The notes below the pieces were generated by a model, which was not told the origin of the DNA, did not search any database, and saw only the letters and a list, made by a program, of their open reading frames with translations. A DNA stretch of 64,000 nucleotides. Origin: Bryopsis sp. KO-2023. Taxonomy: Eukaryota; Chlorophyta; Ulvophyceae; Bryopsidales; Bryopsidaceae. Shown here piece by piece: positions 1-9,430 of this stretch (its first letter is position 1; the number at the start of each line of letters is the position of its first letter). The stretch lies in assembly GCA_030272585.1 (NCBI GenBank), contig BSYQ01000016.1, forward strand, positions 496,001-560,000. Direction: 5' to 3'. The position numbers and the translations under genes were made by a program.

Positions 1-280
1 TCAACACTGACACTGCAGGATCCCCTTCAGGTATGGCTACCCATGGCTCTGTACCTGCAAGGTTCTCCATCTTCTTCTTCTTCTTCTTCTCCTTGGCTGA
101 GGCTACACGTGGCTCTCCAACCTTGGAGTTCTGCTTTAAAATTCCTGCTACCCCCCAATTGGTAGCCTCTCTGTGTGGTGGGCTGCACCGGCCATCCCAC
201 ACTCCACTTCTATCCTCCTCCGCCAGGATTTCTCGGCCAGCAGCCTCTCCAGACTCTGGCCTCCTCAGTTTTCCTGACAG
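1..280 (-). CDS. pol N-terminal fragment of element A (runs off window)
   Basis: A stop-free frame runs from about position 280 to the window edge. It is one base back (-1) from gag, the same gag/pol relation as in element C. The visible residues are a charged linker with a run of five lysines; no protease motif is reached. Expression would need a -1 frameshift near the gag stop, where an AAAAC run precedes TGA, or read-through by another route. Assignment to pol rests on position and frame, not on a domain. Confidence 0.5.
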   Translation of the reverse strand, partial: MSGKLRRPESGEAAGREILAEEDRSGVWDGRCSPPHREATNWGVAGILKQNSKVGEPRVASAKEKKKKKKMENLAGTEPWVAIPEGDPAVSVL

Positions 281-1446
281 TCTGCAGCAAAATGTCCTTT
301 CTTGCCGCAGTTGTAACAATCAACATTCGCTGCAGAGTGACCTGCATCCATTCTGCTCCTTCTGGCAGAGATACTCTCTCCAGATCTTCTGTTCTGCCTC
401 TGTCTGCGAGGACTACCACTGCGTCCTCTGCTTTTACTGCGACTGTCGCTTCGGTTTCTACCAACATCAAAACCCACGCGGTTACGCTGGAGGCCATCAA
501 CCTCCATGCGGTCCCCTAATTGTGGTGTATATTGGTGTGGTGTATACCTATCACGATCTGCGTCAGTTCTGCCACGACCAGCACTGCGACCTCGACTCTG
601 CGATCTTCCTCTGCTGTAGGATCGGCCTCTGCTGTAAGATCGGCCTCTGCTCTTTGATCTGTCTCTGCGTGATCCTTCACGCCTGCCTCTGGGACTGTGG
701 CCTCTGCGTCCCTCTCTGCGGTACGCCTCCAGCGGACCTTCCCAAGTGGCGGCGAGTGCTATCGCACGCTCCAGATCTGCAGGATCTTCCATTTCAACCT
801 TAGTTCGCAGACGGTCATTCAGACCCTCTACAAAACGAAACAGCTGCTCTCCAGCGTTGCTGTCATTGATCTGCAGCATAAGTCTTCTGAACTGATGCAC
901 ATACTCAGCAACAGTAGATCGTCCCTGCTTCAGACGTGACCATTCCCGCCTGAAGTCTTTGTTCTCATTCGTTTTACCAAACTGCTGTCTGAGTGCTGTC
1001 ACCAAAGCTGGAACGTCCTGTGGCAGATTCAGCTGTCCTGCCATCGCAGCTTCATACCGACCTCTCCACCAAGTGCCTGCTGCTCCTCTCAAGCATCCTG
1101 CAGCCACTAATACCTGCTGTTCCCTGTCCCTGGTTGCAGTAACATCAAAGTATGTCTGCAACTGGACTTGCCACTCATTGAGGGGAACATCATGTGGATC
1201 ACCATACCACATGTCAGGGCCTTTCGCCCTAGCTCTGCCCAGAGCTGCGGGAGGTTGCTGCTGTGCCATCCTGTTGTGCACTGCGTTCCGAGCTGCGTCG
1301 TCCATCTGCACGTTCACGTTGGCTGCTACGTGTCTCAGGTGCTGGACCTCTTCCTGCATGTCCAAAATCATCTGCCTCAATCCCTGCACGTCGAAGGGAT
1401 CTGGGGCCGGCATTCCTATCTGCGGTTGCTCGTCCTGTCCGGCCAT
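265..1446 (-). CDS. gag: Gag polyprotein of element A
   Basis: 393 residues, forming the capsid/nucleocapsid precursor that packages element RNA. The first ~230 residues match the Ty3/gypsy gag pattern: a helical N-terminus, then a block with WWRGRYE, FRREWSRLKQG and FRRLMLQI typical of retrotransposon gag domains. Next comes a long Arg/Ser-rich stretch of SRGRS-type repeats at about residues 255-345, probably RNA-binding. A single zinc knuckle CYNCGKKGHFAADC closes the protein just before the TGA. The ATG at 1446 is the first in frame after an overlapping upstream ORF. The SR-rich tail is unusually long for a gypsy gag. Confidence 0.88.
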   Translation of the reverse strand: MAGQDEQPQIGMPAPDPFDVQGLRQMILDMQEEVQHLRHVAANVNVQMDDAARNAVHNRMAQQQPPAALGRARAKGPDMWYGDPHDVPLNEWQVQLQTYFDVTATRDREQQVLVAAGCLRGAAGTWWRGRYEAAMAGQLNLPQDVPALVTALRQQFGKTNENKDFRREWSRLKQGRSTVAEYVHQFRRLMLQINDSNAGEQLFRFVEGLNDRLRTKVEMEDPADLERAIALAATWEGPLEAYRREGRRGHSPRGRREGSRRDRSKSRGRSYSRGRSYSRGRSQSRGRSAGRGRTDADRDRYTPHQYTPQLGDRMEVDGLQRNRVGFDVGRNRSDSRSKSRGRSGSPRRQRQNRRSGESISARRSRMDAGHSAANVDCYNCGKKGHFAADCQEN

Positions 1447-1825
1447 CTCTGCGCTGCTCTCTGCGTTCTCTTTCCTGCTGTCCTCTCAAGCGATTCCTGT
1501 ATATATTGCAGTTGGGATCAGTACACTCTGTGTATCTGAAGTACCCTGGACCCTGTTCTGCTCTGCGGTGACCGTGAGGGGGTGCTCTCAGAGCGCCTGG
1601 CTCCAACACTGCCAAAGGGTGTCTGACAGGTTCAAGTATATGTACAGGCTGAGCAAAACGAAGAGGAGAAGGTAAACGAACCACTGTATCAGGAAAACGC
1701 AGTGTGTGTGGCAGCACCCTCTCTGGGTGGTTCTCTGCTGAGTCCTCTGAATGAATACTCGTCTCAGAGTCAGAAACCACTTCAATAACTCTGTCACTAC
1801 CACCAAAAGGTCTGCCGAAACTCAT
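1229..1825 (-). CDS. ORF upstream of and overlapping gag, element A
   Basis: 198 codons from an ATG at 1825, directly after a ~200-base leader. It overlaps the first 218 bases of gag in a different frame; gag lies in +1 relative to it. The N-terminal 125 residues are acidic then Pro/Arg-rich and include CTDPNC; the overlapping tail is Arg/Ser-rich and may be only a shadow of gag. No known domain. Element C also has ORFs ahead of gag, which supports a real pre-gag ORF in this group. Either it makes a separate small protein or it is fused to gag by +1 frameshifting. Confidence 0.4.
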   Translation of the reverse strand: MSFGRPFGGSDRVIEVVSDSETSIHSEDSAENHPERVLPHTLRFPDTVVRLPSPLRFAQPVHILEPVRHPLAVLEPGALRAPPHGHRRAEQGPGYFRYTECTDPNCNIYRNRLRGQQERERREQRRDGRTGRATADRNAGPRSLRRAGIEADDFGHAGRGPAPETRSSQRERADGRRSSERSAQQDGTAATSRSSGQS

Positions 1826-2021
1826 ACAACCAAAACTCGACCAAGCAACAACTGCGCCTGTAACTTTTCAAGTCTGCTTCCCTGAACAGCGCAAAAACTG
1901 CGTCTGTGTGCTGCGCCTGTGCGCTGCTTCTGTGTGCTGCTCACAGCACTCTCCAATTCTATCTCTCCCAAGGCTGTGGGGCCTTCCAAGGTCCTCCAGC
2001 GACCCTGCACAGTCTTGCTGC

Positions 2022-2039
2022 GCCCCTGCTCCGAAACCA
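2022..2039 (-). promoter_or_regulatory. Primer binding site of element A
   Basis: One base inside the LTR, the minus strand reads TGGTTTCGGAGC. It starts with TGG, complementary to a tRNA 3' CCA end, as gypsy primer sites do. The same 12 bases lie just inside the 5' LTRs of elements B and C, which fixes all three LTR boundaries. I could not assign the tRNA. Confidence 0.75.
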
Positions 2040-2040
2040 A

Positions 2041-2513
2041 TGTAGTAAATCCGCCTGCAGACCGCTATTGTGGGCTGCTGGCTGTGAACTGCAAGCCTGA
2101 AACGGCTTGGAGGGAAAGGATAGACGACTTGGAAGCGAGACAAAGGGAGTTCAATCCCAAAGTAAGGTTACAAGAACGTTCAAACCCCAAGAACTTATAG
2201 AATACCCTAGCAGCCTTGATCCTAACTGATCATAGGCTGTAACATCAGTCTGCATCACTGCTGCAAGGCATCAGACCTTGCAGTCCTTTCAATCAGAGCC
2301 CAGCTCAGCCCCACGGCCATTCCTGTGGTGCTGAGCGACCTTCTAGAACATTCTAGCTGCCAGCTCAGTAGTCCACGTACTACTTTACTGCCAGCACACC
2401 CTGACTGACTGTATGCTGCCTCAGGGCAGCCAGCCTCCTACTTAAAGTACTGCAGGACTGTCAGCAAGCCTGCTGACGTACTGCAGGGCTGTCAGAAACC
2501 CTGATTCGCTACA
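2041..2513 (-). repeat. 5' LTR of element A (473 bp)
   Basis: Bounded by TGTAG at one end and CTACA at the other (5-bp inverted ends, TG...CA), with the primer site one base inside. The partner LTR is outside the window, so age cannot be judged. The base composition changes sharply at 2514 where the CTGTGCA array begins. Confidence 0.7.
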
Positions 2514-2845
2514 CCTGTGCACAGGACAGGACAGAACAGACTGTCTGTGCTGTGCACAGGGTCAGACCTGTGCTGCACAGGTGCACAGACCTGTACAGCA
2601 CAGCACAGACAGGGTCTGTGCAACATCTGTGCAGTTTCTGTGCAGTTCTGTGCAGAATCTGTGCAGATTCTGTGCAGTTCTGTGCAGATTCTGTGCAAAT
2701 CTGTGCTGTGCTGTGCAGGTCTGCTCACCTGTGCAGCACAGGTCCGATCTGTGCACAGCACAGACAGTCTGTGCTGTTCTGGCCTGTGCAATTCCGCTGC
2801 ACAGGACAGGACAGCACAGGGTGCACAGAACCCTGTCCTGTGCAG
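2514..2845. repeat. Array of CTGTGCA motifs, foldback-like
   Basis: About 330 bp made almost wholly of CTGTGCA/TGCACAG in both orientations. The outer parts contain TGCACAGGACAGG on the left and its reverse complement on the right, so the block can fold on itself. Dense short motif arrays of this kind are typical of subterminal transposase-binding regions of DNA transposons. Element A borders it on the left, and the hAT-like MITE inserted at its right end and duplicated CTGTGCAG from it. The outer boundaries of the original element are not determined. Confidence 0.55.
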
Positions 2846-2856
2846 CAGACCTGGGC

Positions 2857-3100
2857 TGTTATGACGTCACACGCGTGTGTCACGGTGTGTCGCCACGTGT
2901 ACATGTGTGTCGCCACGTGTGTCACCTGTCGTGACACATTTGCATCTGTCCCCACACGGTGGTAGCAGGGTCCAATCACCAAGTATGGTGATTGCTACCA
3001 TGTGTACTAGCAACGCTCATAAAAGGCGTTGGTACACTCTCTTTCCAGGTTTTGGTTTGAGAAAGACTTTCACTGCCACTGAAAGTCAAGCAGCACAACA
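2857..3100 (+). repeat. 5' LTR of element B (244 bp)
   Basis: Starts TGTTATGACGTCA and ends CAGCACAACA, so TG...CA. It contains a palindromic TGACGTCA (a CRE-like site), repeats of GTGTGTCGCCACGTG, and a TATA-like CATAAAAGG at 3018-3026 as a likely promoter. It matches the 3' copy base for base as far as I can read. Confidence 0.93.
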
Positions 3101-4209
3101 TTTGGTTTCGGAGCGAAAGGAAAGGAAAAGGAAACGATAAGGAGGACAACAAGGAGGGAGCGCTTCTTGTCGAGTAAGGAAACGCCCTTGGCGAAGGTGT
3201 GCGCTTTGGGGCAAAGGTGACTTACTCTTACCTTTGAGATTTTTGTTTTTCTTTGGGATCGTTGGTGGTCAGCGGTCGTCCGCCACGGTATGCTTGAAAG
3301 AAGGTCATAGAGGACCTTAAAAAAGTGTTTCGAGTTGGTTGTGAGTGGTCGCCCGTGTCGGCCAAGTTGAGGAAGGGTCTTACAGGGCCTTTGGAATTTC
3401 TTGATTTGTTTGTGGGAGGTCGTCCGGTTCGGTTGACGTGAAAAGAGGTCGTAAGGAACCTAAGGGTAGTGGTATAGAGTCGTTTAGAAGCTAGCCCGTG
3501 TCGGAAAAGGTTTCTGTAGGGTCGCTTGACGTTTGTAGCTTTAGATCCCATTTTCAGAAAGTGTGAGAGTGGAGATCTCGACTTTCTTTGGGGTTTCGAC
3601 CACTTCTTGCGAGGTCGCCAGCACTCTGGACGTGCTTTGTTAAAGCTAGTCGACTTAGCTCGACGTTTTTCCAGAGGGTGGTTGGGTGGCTCGGTAGTTG
3701 GGTCGAAAAAGGCTACAGGGGTCGTCAGTTTTTGCCAGGAATGACAAATTCGAATTCTGAAGTGTGAGAAACGACAAGAGTAACGCAGGTCGATTTGTTA
3801 CGTTGTTGGCGTTGAAATCGATTTTGGTACTTACCTAAAGTGGTCGTCGTTTTGGCGAGGTGACAGTCGTTTTTCGTCGACTGTGGTACTGGCGCCAAAC
3901 GCGCCTTCGTTTTGGTGCGACTATCGGTTTTCTTTTGTCGGCGGTGTGCCTTCTTGGCAACTGCAGGGGTGCGATTGGGCTCTTGTTTTGGTGAGAGTAC
4001 CTTGAAATCGTTAACCTCCACGTCGTTTTAAGTTCGCCTGTGGCTTTCGACGCCAGTCGTGGCAAAAGTCGACAGAGTGTGTGACAGAACAGGTCGTTTC
4101 AAGTTCGACTGTGGTTTGTGCGCGACGTCAGTCGTGGCAAACGTCGAACAGTGTGACACTGAACGCACTTACAGTGTAATTCGAATTTTTCTGGTAGGAG
4201 TCTTTGGCC
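3101..4209 (+). other. Untranslated leader of element B with primer binding site
   Basis: 1.1 kb between the LTR and the gag-pol ATG. The primer binding site TGGTTTCGGAGC begins at 3103. The rest has no long plus-strand ORF and is rich in GTCG-containing repeats (for example GGTCGTCCG and CGACGTCAGTCGTGGCAAA versions). A leader this long probably holds packaging signals and may direct internal initiation; this is inference. Confidence 0.7.
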
Positions 4210-7200
4210 ATGGATGGTAATGACAAGAGTAGTCATACCAGTGAAAAGGAGGCAGAGGTGGAACCCCCTCCTAAGACCAAGGATTTAGAAGAAAGGCTTA
4301 CAGAAATGGAAGGGCTGTTGGCAGATTTGGTAATGAAATTACCTGACCCTGAAAGTTCCAAAGATAAGGATAAAATGGACGAGGATGAGTCGATAGACAT
4401 TGGGAAATCTGGAAATGATGGTGGGCCGCGTGGTATGACATCTCAAGTAGCTAAGCCAGAAAAATATGATGGAAAGATACCCTGGAAAGAATTCCAGAGT
4501 AGTCTTACTGTCTACTTTGTGGCAGCAGGTATCAACCAAGAACGATGGGGAAAGGTTGCTCCCACGTTTTTCGGTAGAGCTGCACAAAAACATTTGGCGG
4601 CTAGAGTGTCATCAGAGTCCTTGGAAAAAGGTGAAGTTTCTTGGAAACAAATCTGTGAGACGATGAGTGACGGTAGTTTCGGGGAAATGGCATCGGATTA
4701 TGCCATTACAAAGAAACTCATTTCATGTCGTGATCACCTTGAGCGCAAAGTGAATACGAATGAATTCGTCAGATTCGTAGATGATTTGTTTAAACTTCGT
4801 CGTATTCCGATGGATGAAGCGAGTAAATGCTTCTTCTTACTCCATAATTTGCATCCGGCATTGAAGTCGTCGGTCGAGACAGATGTTCATGGGAAACCTT
4901 GGACGATCTACAACGATCTTCGAAATCATGTCCTTGCAAAAGGAGTAACCCATGATGAGCGGATCCCTGTGATTAAGAATAAATCCGGGAATGTTCATGG
5001 TCGTGGGGAAGACTTGTATGGATACAAGACTTCAAAGAAAGCAAAGACTAGACCATCATTTACCAATGGGCAAGCGAACCCGAACGCTAGTAAGAAAGCG
5101 AAGGGTACGGTTCGCGGCACAAAGCTTTCCCCGGAGGAGCGTGCTAGAAGGATAGCACAAAAGCTTTGCTTCACTTGTGGTGCTCCATGGGATGTGTCAC
5201 ACAAGTGTGGTGGGAAAGGCAAGGTGAGCGATTTGGCGATCAATGTCTTATCTCCTATCGAGAGTCATGTGCATATTGATGAGGTAGTGGAACCCTCAAA
5301 TGCAATGATCGATGAGGAAATGAAAATTCATGCTTCTACTGACGAAAAGAAATTTTCGTGCAGAAATGAAAAGAAGGTGAATGCTCAGATGGATCATAGT
5401 GTTCATCGCAAGATGATCAAGCGAGAACTTGAAAGACTCGAAGAGAGAACGGGACGGAAGTTTACGTTCGATTCTTCTGGAGGTTGTTTTCCGGTTGATG
5501 CTTGTAAAAGATCTTGTGAAGATTTTCTTACGTGTGATGTGTCGGGCGAGCATGTGTGGCTCAACCCAGGAAAGGCACAAATGGATGCTTTCCTGAAGCA
5601 CTATTTCGAGTGTAAGAAAAGAGCACCAATGACAACAAGTGCTTGTGTCTTGGTACCTCATAAGATGTGCAAAGCTTTTCGTGTGTTTGATAGCATGCGC
5701 TTGATAGCACAATATCGGAAAGGGGCATTCTTATTTGAGAGAGCTCGTAAGATACCATTTTCCCAACCATTTGATGTGTATTATGATGCTCCTGTGCCTC
5801 GAATTGTGGAACCCACAATTGACAAGGAGATCATGACTATGTCTATGGTTTTCGAGGGACGTATCTTTGATACTCCTGCACATATATTGTTGGATTCGGG
5901 TGCGGCTGGTTCAGCCTATATTTCCCAACAATTTTGTGAGGCTTATGGTATCTCATACCAAGCTCAAAGTGATACAACTGTTCAAATGGCTGATGGTACA
6001 CCATTGACTTGTTCTGGTAAAACCACAGTTCCTCTTCGGATACAAGGTCTTCGTGAAAAGTTAGAGTGCTTGGTGATCAGTGCTCCTCACTTTGACCTTT
6101 ATCTTGGAGATGTTTGGTTGAAGGACCATTGTGCTCATATGGATTTCCTTCATAACAGTTGTTCGTTGTTATCAACTCGTGGACGTCGAGTTACGATCCA
6201 TCATACTATTTCGGCTCGAAATCGTAGTGATCGTTGTGTTCATACGGTTACTCCATTTCTTTCCATTAAACAAGTGAAACGATGTCTTCGTGATGATCGG
6301 ATCACTCCATTCCTTGTCTTGGTGCGTGAGGTCACGCCACCTCTTGAGGGGGAGGAACATGGGTCTCCTAATGCGTTGTTTCGTGAACGTGGATCACTAG
6401 AGGATGTGGTAAAATCCGCACACGGTGATCATGTTGAGAAAGAAACGTTGGAGAACATGTTGGCTCCTATATTGGACCAATACGAGGATCGGTTTGCGAA
6501 TGAATTGGCCTCGTGTCCACCCTCTAGAGAGTTCGATGCTTCTATAGATCTGATACCAGGAGCAAATCCTGTGAGTCGTCCTATATTTCGCTATACGCCT
6601 GGAGAGCGTAAGGAAATTGAGGATCAGATATCGGATATGTTGGCTAAGGGACTTATTCAACCGTCGTGTAGTCCATGGGGAGCACCAGTCTTGTTTGTAC
6701 CCAAACCGGATGGGACAAAAAGAATGTGTGTGGACTATAGAGGTTTGAATAAGTTAACAGTCAAAAATCAATACCCTATCCCACGTATCGATGATCTGTT
6801 GGATCAGTTACAAGGTGCGAGGTACTTTTCCGCCCTTGATTTGAAAGCTGGTTACTGGCAGCTTCGTGTCAAAGCTGAGGACCAGGCTAAAACGGCTTTC
6901 AAAACGCCCTTTGGATTGTTTGAATATCGTGTCTTACCGATGGGTTTGACGAATGCACCAGCGATATTCCAAACATGGATGAACCATGTATTTCATGGGA
7001 TGATAGGGAAGTACGTCCTTATCTATCTTGATGATATCCTTGTGTATTCGAGGAATGAGAAAGACCACATCATGCATCTCAAAAAGGTCATGGATCGTTT
7101 GAGAGAGCACAAGCTCTTCTTGAAGAGATCAAAGTGTGATTTCTTTAAGGATGCATTGCATTATCTTGGTTTCGTGATAAGCAAAGAAGGGATTGCGGTA

Positions 7201-7719
7201 GATACTCGCAAGACTCAGAAGGTCATTGATTGGCCAGAGCCACAAAATATATCTGAGTTGAGATCCTTCTTAGGTCTTTCAAATTACTTCCGTCGGTTCA
7301 TTCAAGGATACAGTAAATTGGTCGGACCACTTACGAACTTACTTAGGAAGAGTAAGGAGTGGGACTGGAATGAGGATTGTCGGAAAGCAATGGTGGCAGT
7401 TAAGGAAGCTCTGACCCGTGCACCTTGCTTGGCAATGCCAGATTTCAGTAAGCCTTTTGAAGTTATTGCCGATGCCTCGGATTGGGCTATTGGTGCAATA
7501 TTACTTCAAGAAGGTCGACCAATAGCATTTGAAAGTAAAATGCTACATGGTGCACAATTGAGATGGTCAATATCAGACAAAGAAATGTTTGCTGTTGTCC
7601 ATGCTTTGAAGTTGTGGAGGTGCTACCTGGATGTGATGGAGTTTAAGGTGATCGTGGATCACAAACCCAACACATTTTTCCATTCCCAGGTAACGTTGTC
7701 TCGAAGAGCGGTGGCTTGA
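4210..7719 (+). CDS. gag-pol: Gag-Pol polyprotein of element B, N-terminal part
   Basis: Single fused ORF from ATG 4210 (the frame is open two codons further up without an ATG). Gag spans residues ~1-330 and ends in the variant knuckle CFTCGAPWDVSHKC. A Dam-methyltransferase-like block follows (~417-545; WLNPGK in place of an NPPF-type motif, then ACVLVPHKM). Next are the aspartic protease (LLDSGAAG, ~558), RT (MCVDYRG ~838, YLDD ~938) and RNase H (ADASDWAIGAI, ~1086). The frame stops at TGA 7717-7719 inside RNase H. The integrase continues in another frame from 7718. The stop looks like loss of one TG from a TGTG run, a programmed shift, or a sequencing error. Confidence 0.9.
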   Translation: MDGNDKSSHTSEKEAEVEPPPKTKDLEERLTEMEGLLADLVMKLPDPESSKDKDKMDEDESIDIGKSGNDGGPRGMTSQVAKPEKYDGKIPWKEFQSSLTVYFVAAGINQERWGKVAPTFFGRAAQKHLAARVSSESLEKGEVSWKQICETMSDGSFGEMASDYAITKKLISCRDHLERKVNTNEFVRFVDDLFKLRRIPMDEASKCFFLLHNLHPALKSSVETDVHGKPWTIYNDLRNHVLAKGVTHDERIPVIKNKSGNVHGRGEDLYGYKTSKKAKTRPSFTNGQANPNASKKAKGTVRGTKLSPEERARRIAQKLCFTCGAPWDVSHKCGGKGKVSDLAINVLSPIESHVHIDEVVEPSNAMIDEEMKIHASTDEKKFSCRNEKKVNAQMDHSVHRKMIKRELERLEERTGRKFTFDSSGGCFPVDACKRSCEDFLTCDVSGEHVWLNPGKAQMDAFLKHYFECKKRAPMTTSACVLVPHKMCKAFRVFDSMRLIAQYRKGAFLFERARKIPFSQPFDVYYDAPVPRIVEPTIDKEIMTMSMVFEGRIFDTPAHILLDSGAAGSAYISQQFCEAYGISYQAQSDTTVQMADGTPLTCSGKTTVPLRIQGLREKLECLVISAPHFDLYLGDVWLKDHCAHMDFLHNSCSLLSTRGRRVTIHHTISARNRSDRCVHTVTPFLSIKQVKRCLRDDRITPFLVLVREVTPPLEGEEHGSPNALFRERGSLEDVVKSAHGDHVEKETLENMLAPILDQYEDRFANELASCPPSREFDASIDLIPGANPVSRPIFRYTPGERKEIEDQISDMLAKGLIQPSCSPWGAPVLFVPKPDGTKRMCVDYRGLNKLTVKNQYPIPRIDDLLDQLQGARYFSALDLKAGYWQLRVKAEDQAKTAFKTPFGLFEYRVLPMGLTNAPAIFQTWMNHVFHGMIGKYVLIYLDDILVYSRNEKDHIMHLKKVMDRLREHKLFLKRSKCDFFKDALHYLGFVISKEGIAVDTRKTQKVIDWPEPQNISELRSFLGLSNYFRRFIQGYSKLVGPLTNLLRKSKEWDWNEDCRKAMVAVKEALTRAPCLAMPDFSKPFEVIADASDWAIGAILLQEGRPIAFESKMLHGAQLRWSISDKEMFAVVHALKLWRCYLDVMEFKVIVDHKPNTFFHSQVTLSRRAVA

Positions 7720-9430
7720 GTGTCTTCAGGGATACCGATTCAAGTGGGAATACCAGCCAGGCAGGACGAATGTAGCAGACCCCTTGTCGCGCTATCCTGT
7801 ACGGTATTCTCAGCAGATCAGTGTCTTGTTGGAGTCGGTGAGCAAGCGTGGCCGACTCAGTCACCTTGGTGAGGAGGGCCCAGCTCTCTCTCCTTTGCCT
7901 AATATCGATCTTCAGCGACGATTATCTGAGGGGTACGCTAAAGACGAGTGGTTCAATACATTGGAATCCGCTGCTTCAATGTGTCGTTTCGACTCGGGTT
8001 TTTGGTGGAATGGAACGCGGGTGGTTGTCCCAAACGTTGATGGCCTCAGGTTGGATATTATGAAAGATTTTCATTCAACGGTGTATTCGGGACACTTTGG
8101 TGTCAAAAAGACGAAACACAATTTGTTGAAGTGGTTTTGGTGGCCAGGGGTAGAGAAGGATATATTGTCCTTTATCAAAGGTTGTGATAGTTGTCAACGG
8201 AACAAGTGGAGACGTGGCAAACCTCCTGGTTCGTTGCAACCTCTACCGATACCAGATGCTCGTTGGGAGAGTGTTTCGATGGATTTGATAGTCGAGCTTC
8301 CCAAGTCAGGTGCTGAGCATTATGATGCGATCCTAGTTTTCGTGGACCGACTCACGAAAATGATGAGATGCGCTGCAACATACACGAAGTGTGATGCTGC
8401 AGAAACAGCGAGACTCTTTGTATCACATGTCTTCCGTTCACACGGTCTTCCTAGGACATTGGTGAGTGACAGAGATCCCAGGTGGAGATCACGATTCTTT
8501 GCGGAATTGTGTAATACTTGGAAGATCAGTCAGGCTATGTCAACTGCTTTTCATCCCACCACTGATGGGCAGACTGAGGCAATGAACAAAGTCTTAGAAG
8601 ACACCCTAAGACATTTTGTTGGGATACGCCACAGTGATTGGTCTGAACTGTTGCCAGTTGTCGAGTTTGCTATGAATAACTCCAAGTCGGAAGCGACTGG
8701 TGAGACACCATTTTTCCTTAATTACGGTCGTGATCCTTGGACAGCTACGACGGCACAGATGCCTGGATTCGGGCCAGGTGCATCTAGTAGAAAGAGCTCG
8801 TCACTGCAGATGGCGGTGCCAGCTGTACAAAGAATGACGACAACGATAAGAGATAGCATTGTGAAGGCGAAAAGGTGTTTAGAGGCAGCACGTCAAAGGA
8901 TGAAGGCGTATGCTGATCGACATAGACGTCCTGTGGATGTGAAAGTAGGCGATAAGGTGTTGTTGGATGCACGGCATATCCGCCTAAAACATCCAGGATC
9001 CCGAAAATTGATGCCGAAGTGGATCGGACCCTTTACTATTTCGGATCAAATCGGTAAGGTAGCTTTTCGGTTGGATTTACCGAACTATCTTAAAATTCAT
9101 CCGGTTTTTCATGCGAGCTTGTTGAAGCCTTATTGGGCGCATGGAAAAGTTCAGCCTCCTCCGCCGGTGGAACTCGATGATGAGTTGGAATATGAGGTTG
9201 AGATGCTTTTAGATCATCGTGTACGACGAATAGGTCGAAAGCGTAAAACTGAGTATTTGTGCAAATGGATGGGTTATGGACATGAGCATAATACTTGGGA
9301 ACCCGAAGAGCATATGGAGAATGCTAGGGAATTGGTAGAAGAATACCAAAACAAAATCAAGTCGACGGACTTGTCTCCGCCAATTGTTATCCGTCGAAGT
9401 GAACGCCTTCGGTCGAAAGAGCGCAATTGA
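7718..9430 (+). CDS. Integrase-chromodomain part of element B Pol (out of frame)
   Basis: Frame open from 7718 with no plausible ATG of its own; it resumes RNase H exactly where the upstream frame breaks. It has the HHCC zinc domain (H...GHFG, CDSCQRN, 8070-8200). The integrase core has acidic residues in MDLIVEL, SDRDP and TDGQTEAMNK. The C-terminal chromodomain (EYEVEMLLDHR...YLCKWMGYG...TWEP, ~9190-9340) is expected to guide insertion to modified chromatin. As written, this copy could supply integrase only by frameshifting. Confidence 0.9.
   Translation, partial: ECLQGYRFKWEYQPGRTNVADPLSRYPVRYSQQISVLLESVSKRGRLSHLGEEGPALSPLPNIDLQRRLSEGYAKDEWFNTLESAASMCRFDSGFWWNGTRVVVPNVDGLRLDIMKDFHSTVYSGHFGVKKTKHNLLKWFWWPGVEKDILSFIKGCDSCQRNKWRRGKPPGSLQPLPIPDARWESVSMDLIVELPKSGAEHYDAILVFVDRLTKMMRCAATYTKCDAAETARLFVSHVFRSHGLPRTLVSDRDPRWRSRFFAELCNTWKISQAMSTAFHPTTDGQTEAMNKVLEDTLRHFVGIRHSDWSELLPVVEFAMNNSKSEATGETPFFLNYGRDPWTATTAQMPGFGPGASSRKSSSLQMAVPAVQRMTTTIRDSIVKAKRCLEAARQRMKAYADRHRRPVDVKVGDKVLLDARHIRLKHPGSRKLMPKWIGPFTISDQIGKVAFRLDLPNYLKIHPVFHASLLKPYWAHGKVQPPPPVELDDELEYEVEMLLDHRVRRIGRKRKTEYLCKWMGYGHEHNTWEPEEHMENARELVEEYQNKIKSTDLSPPIVIRRSERLRSKERN

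Larger units (their letters stand above)
1..2513 (-). mobile_element. Ty3/gypsy LTR retrotransposon A, 5' part
   Basis: The element reads leftward and leaves the window at base 1. In order on the minus strand it has the 5' LTR (2513-2041), a primer binding site (2039-2022), a short leader, an upstream ORF from 1825, gag (1446-265) and the first 93 or so codons of pol in the -1 frame relative to gag. Gag with a CCHC knuckle and a -1 pol frame are typical of Ty3/gypsy elements. The protease, RT and integrase that would confirm this lie outside the window. The base just beyond the LTR (2514) starts an array of CTGTGCA motifs, so the element probably inserted at the edge of that array. The matching target duplication cannot be checked because the 3' LTR is off the window. 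Confidence 0.85.

Noticed and set aside
2560-2860. CRISPR-like or satellite array
   Set aside because: The CTGTGCA copies are irregularly spaced and in both orientations, with no uniform spacers; the host is a eukaryote.
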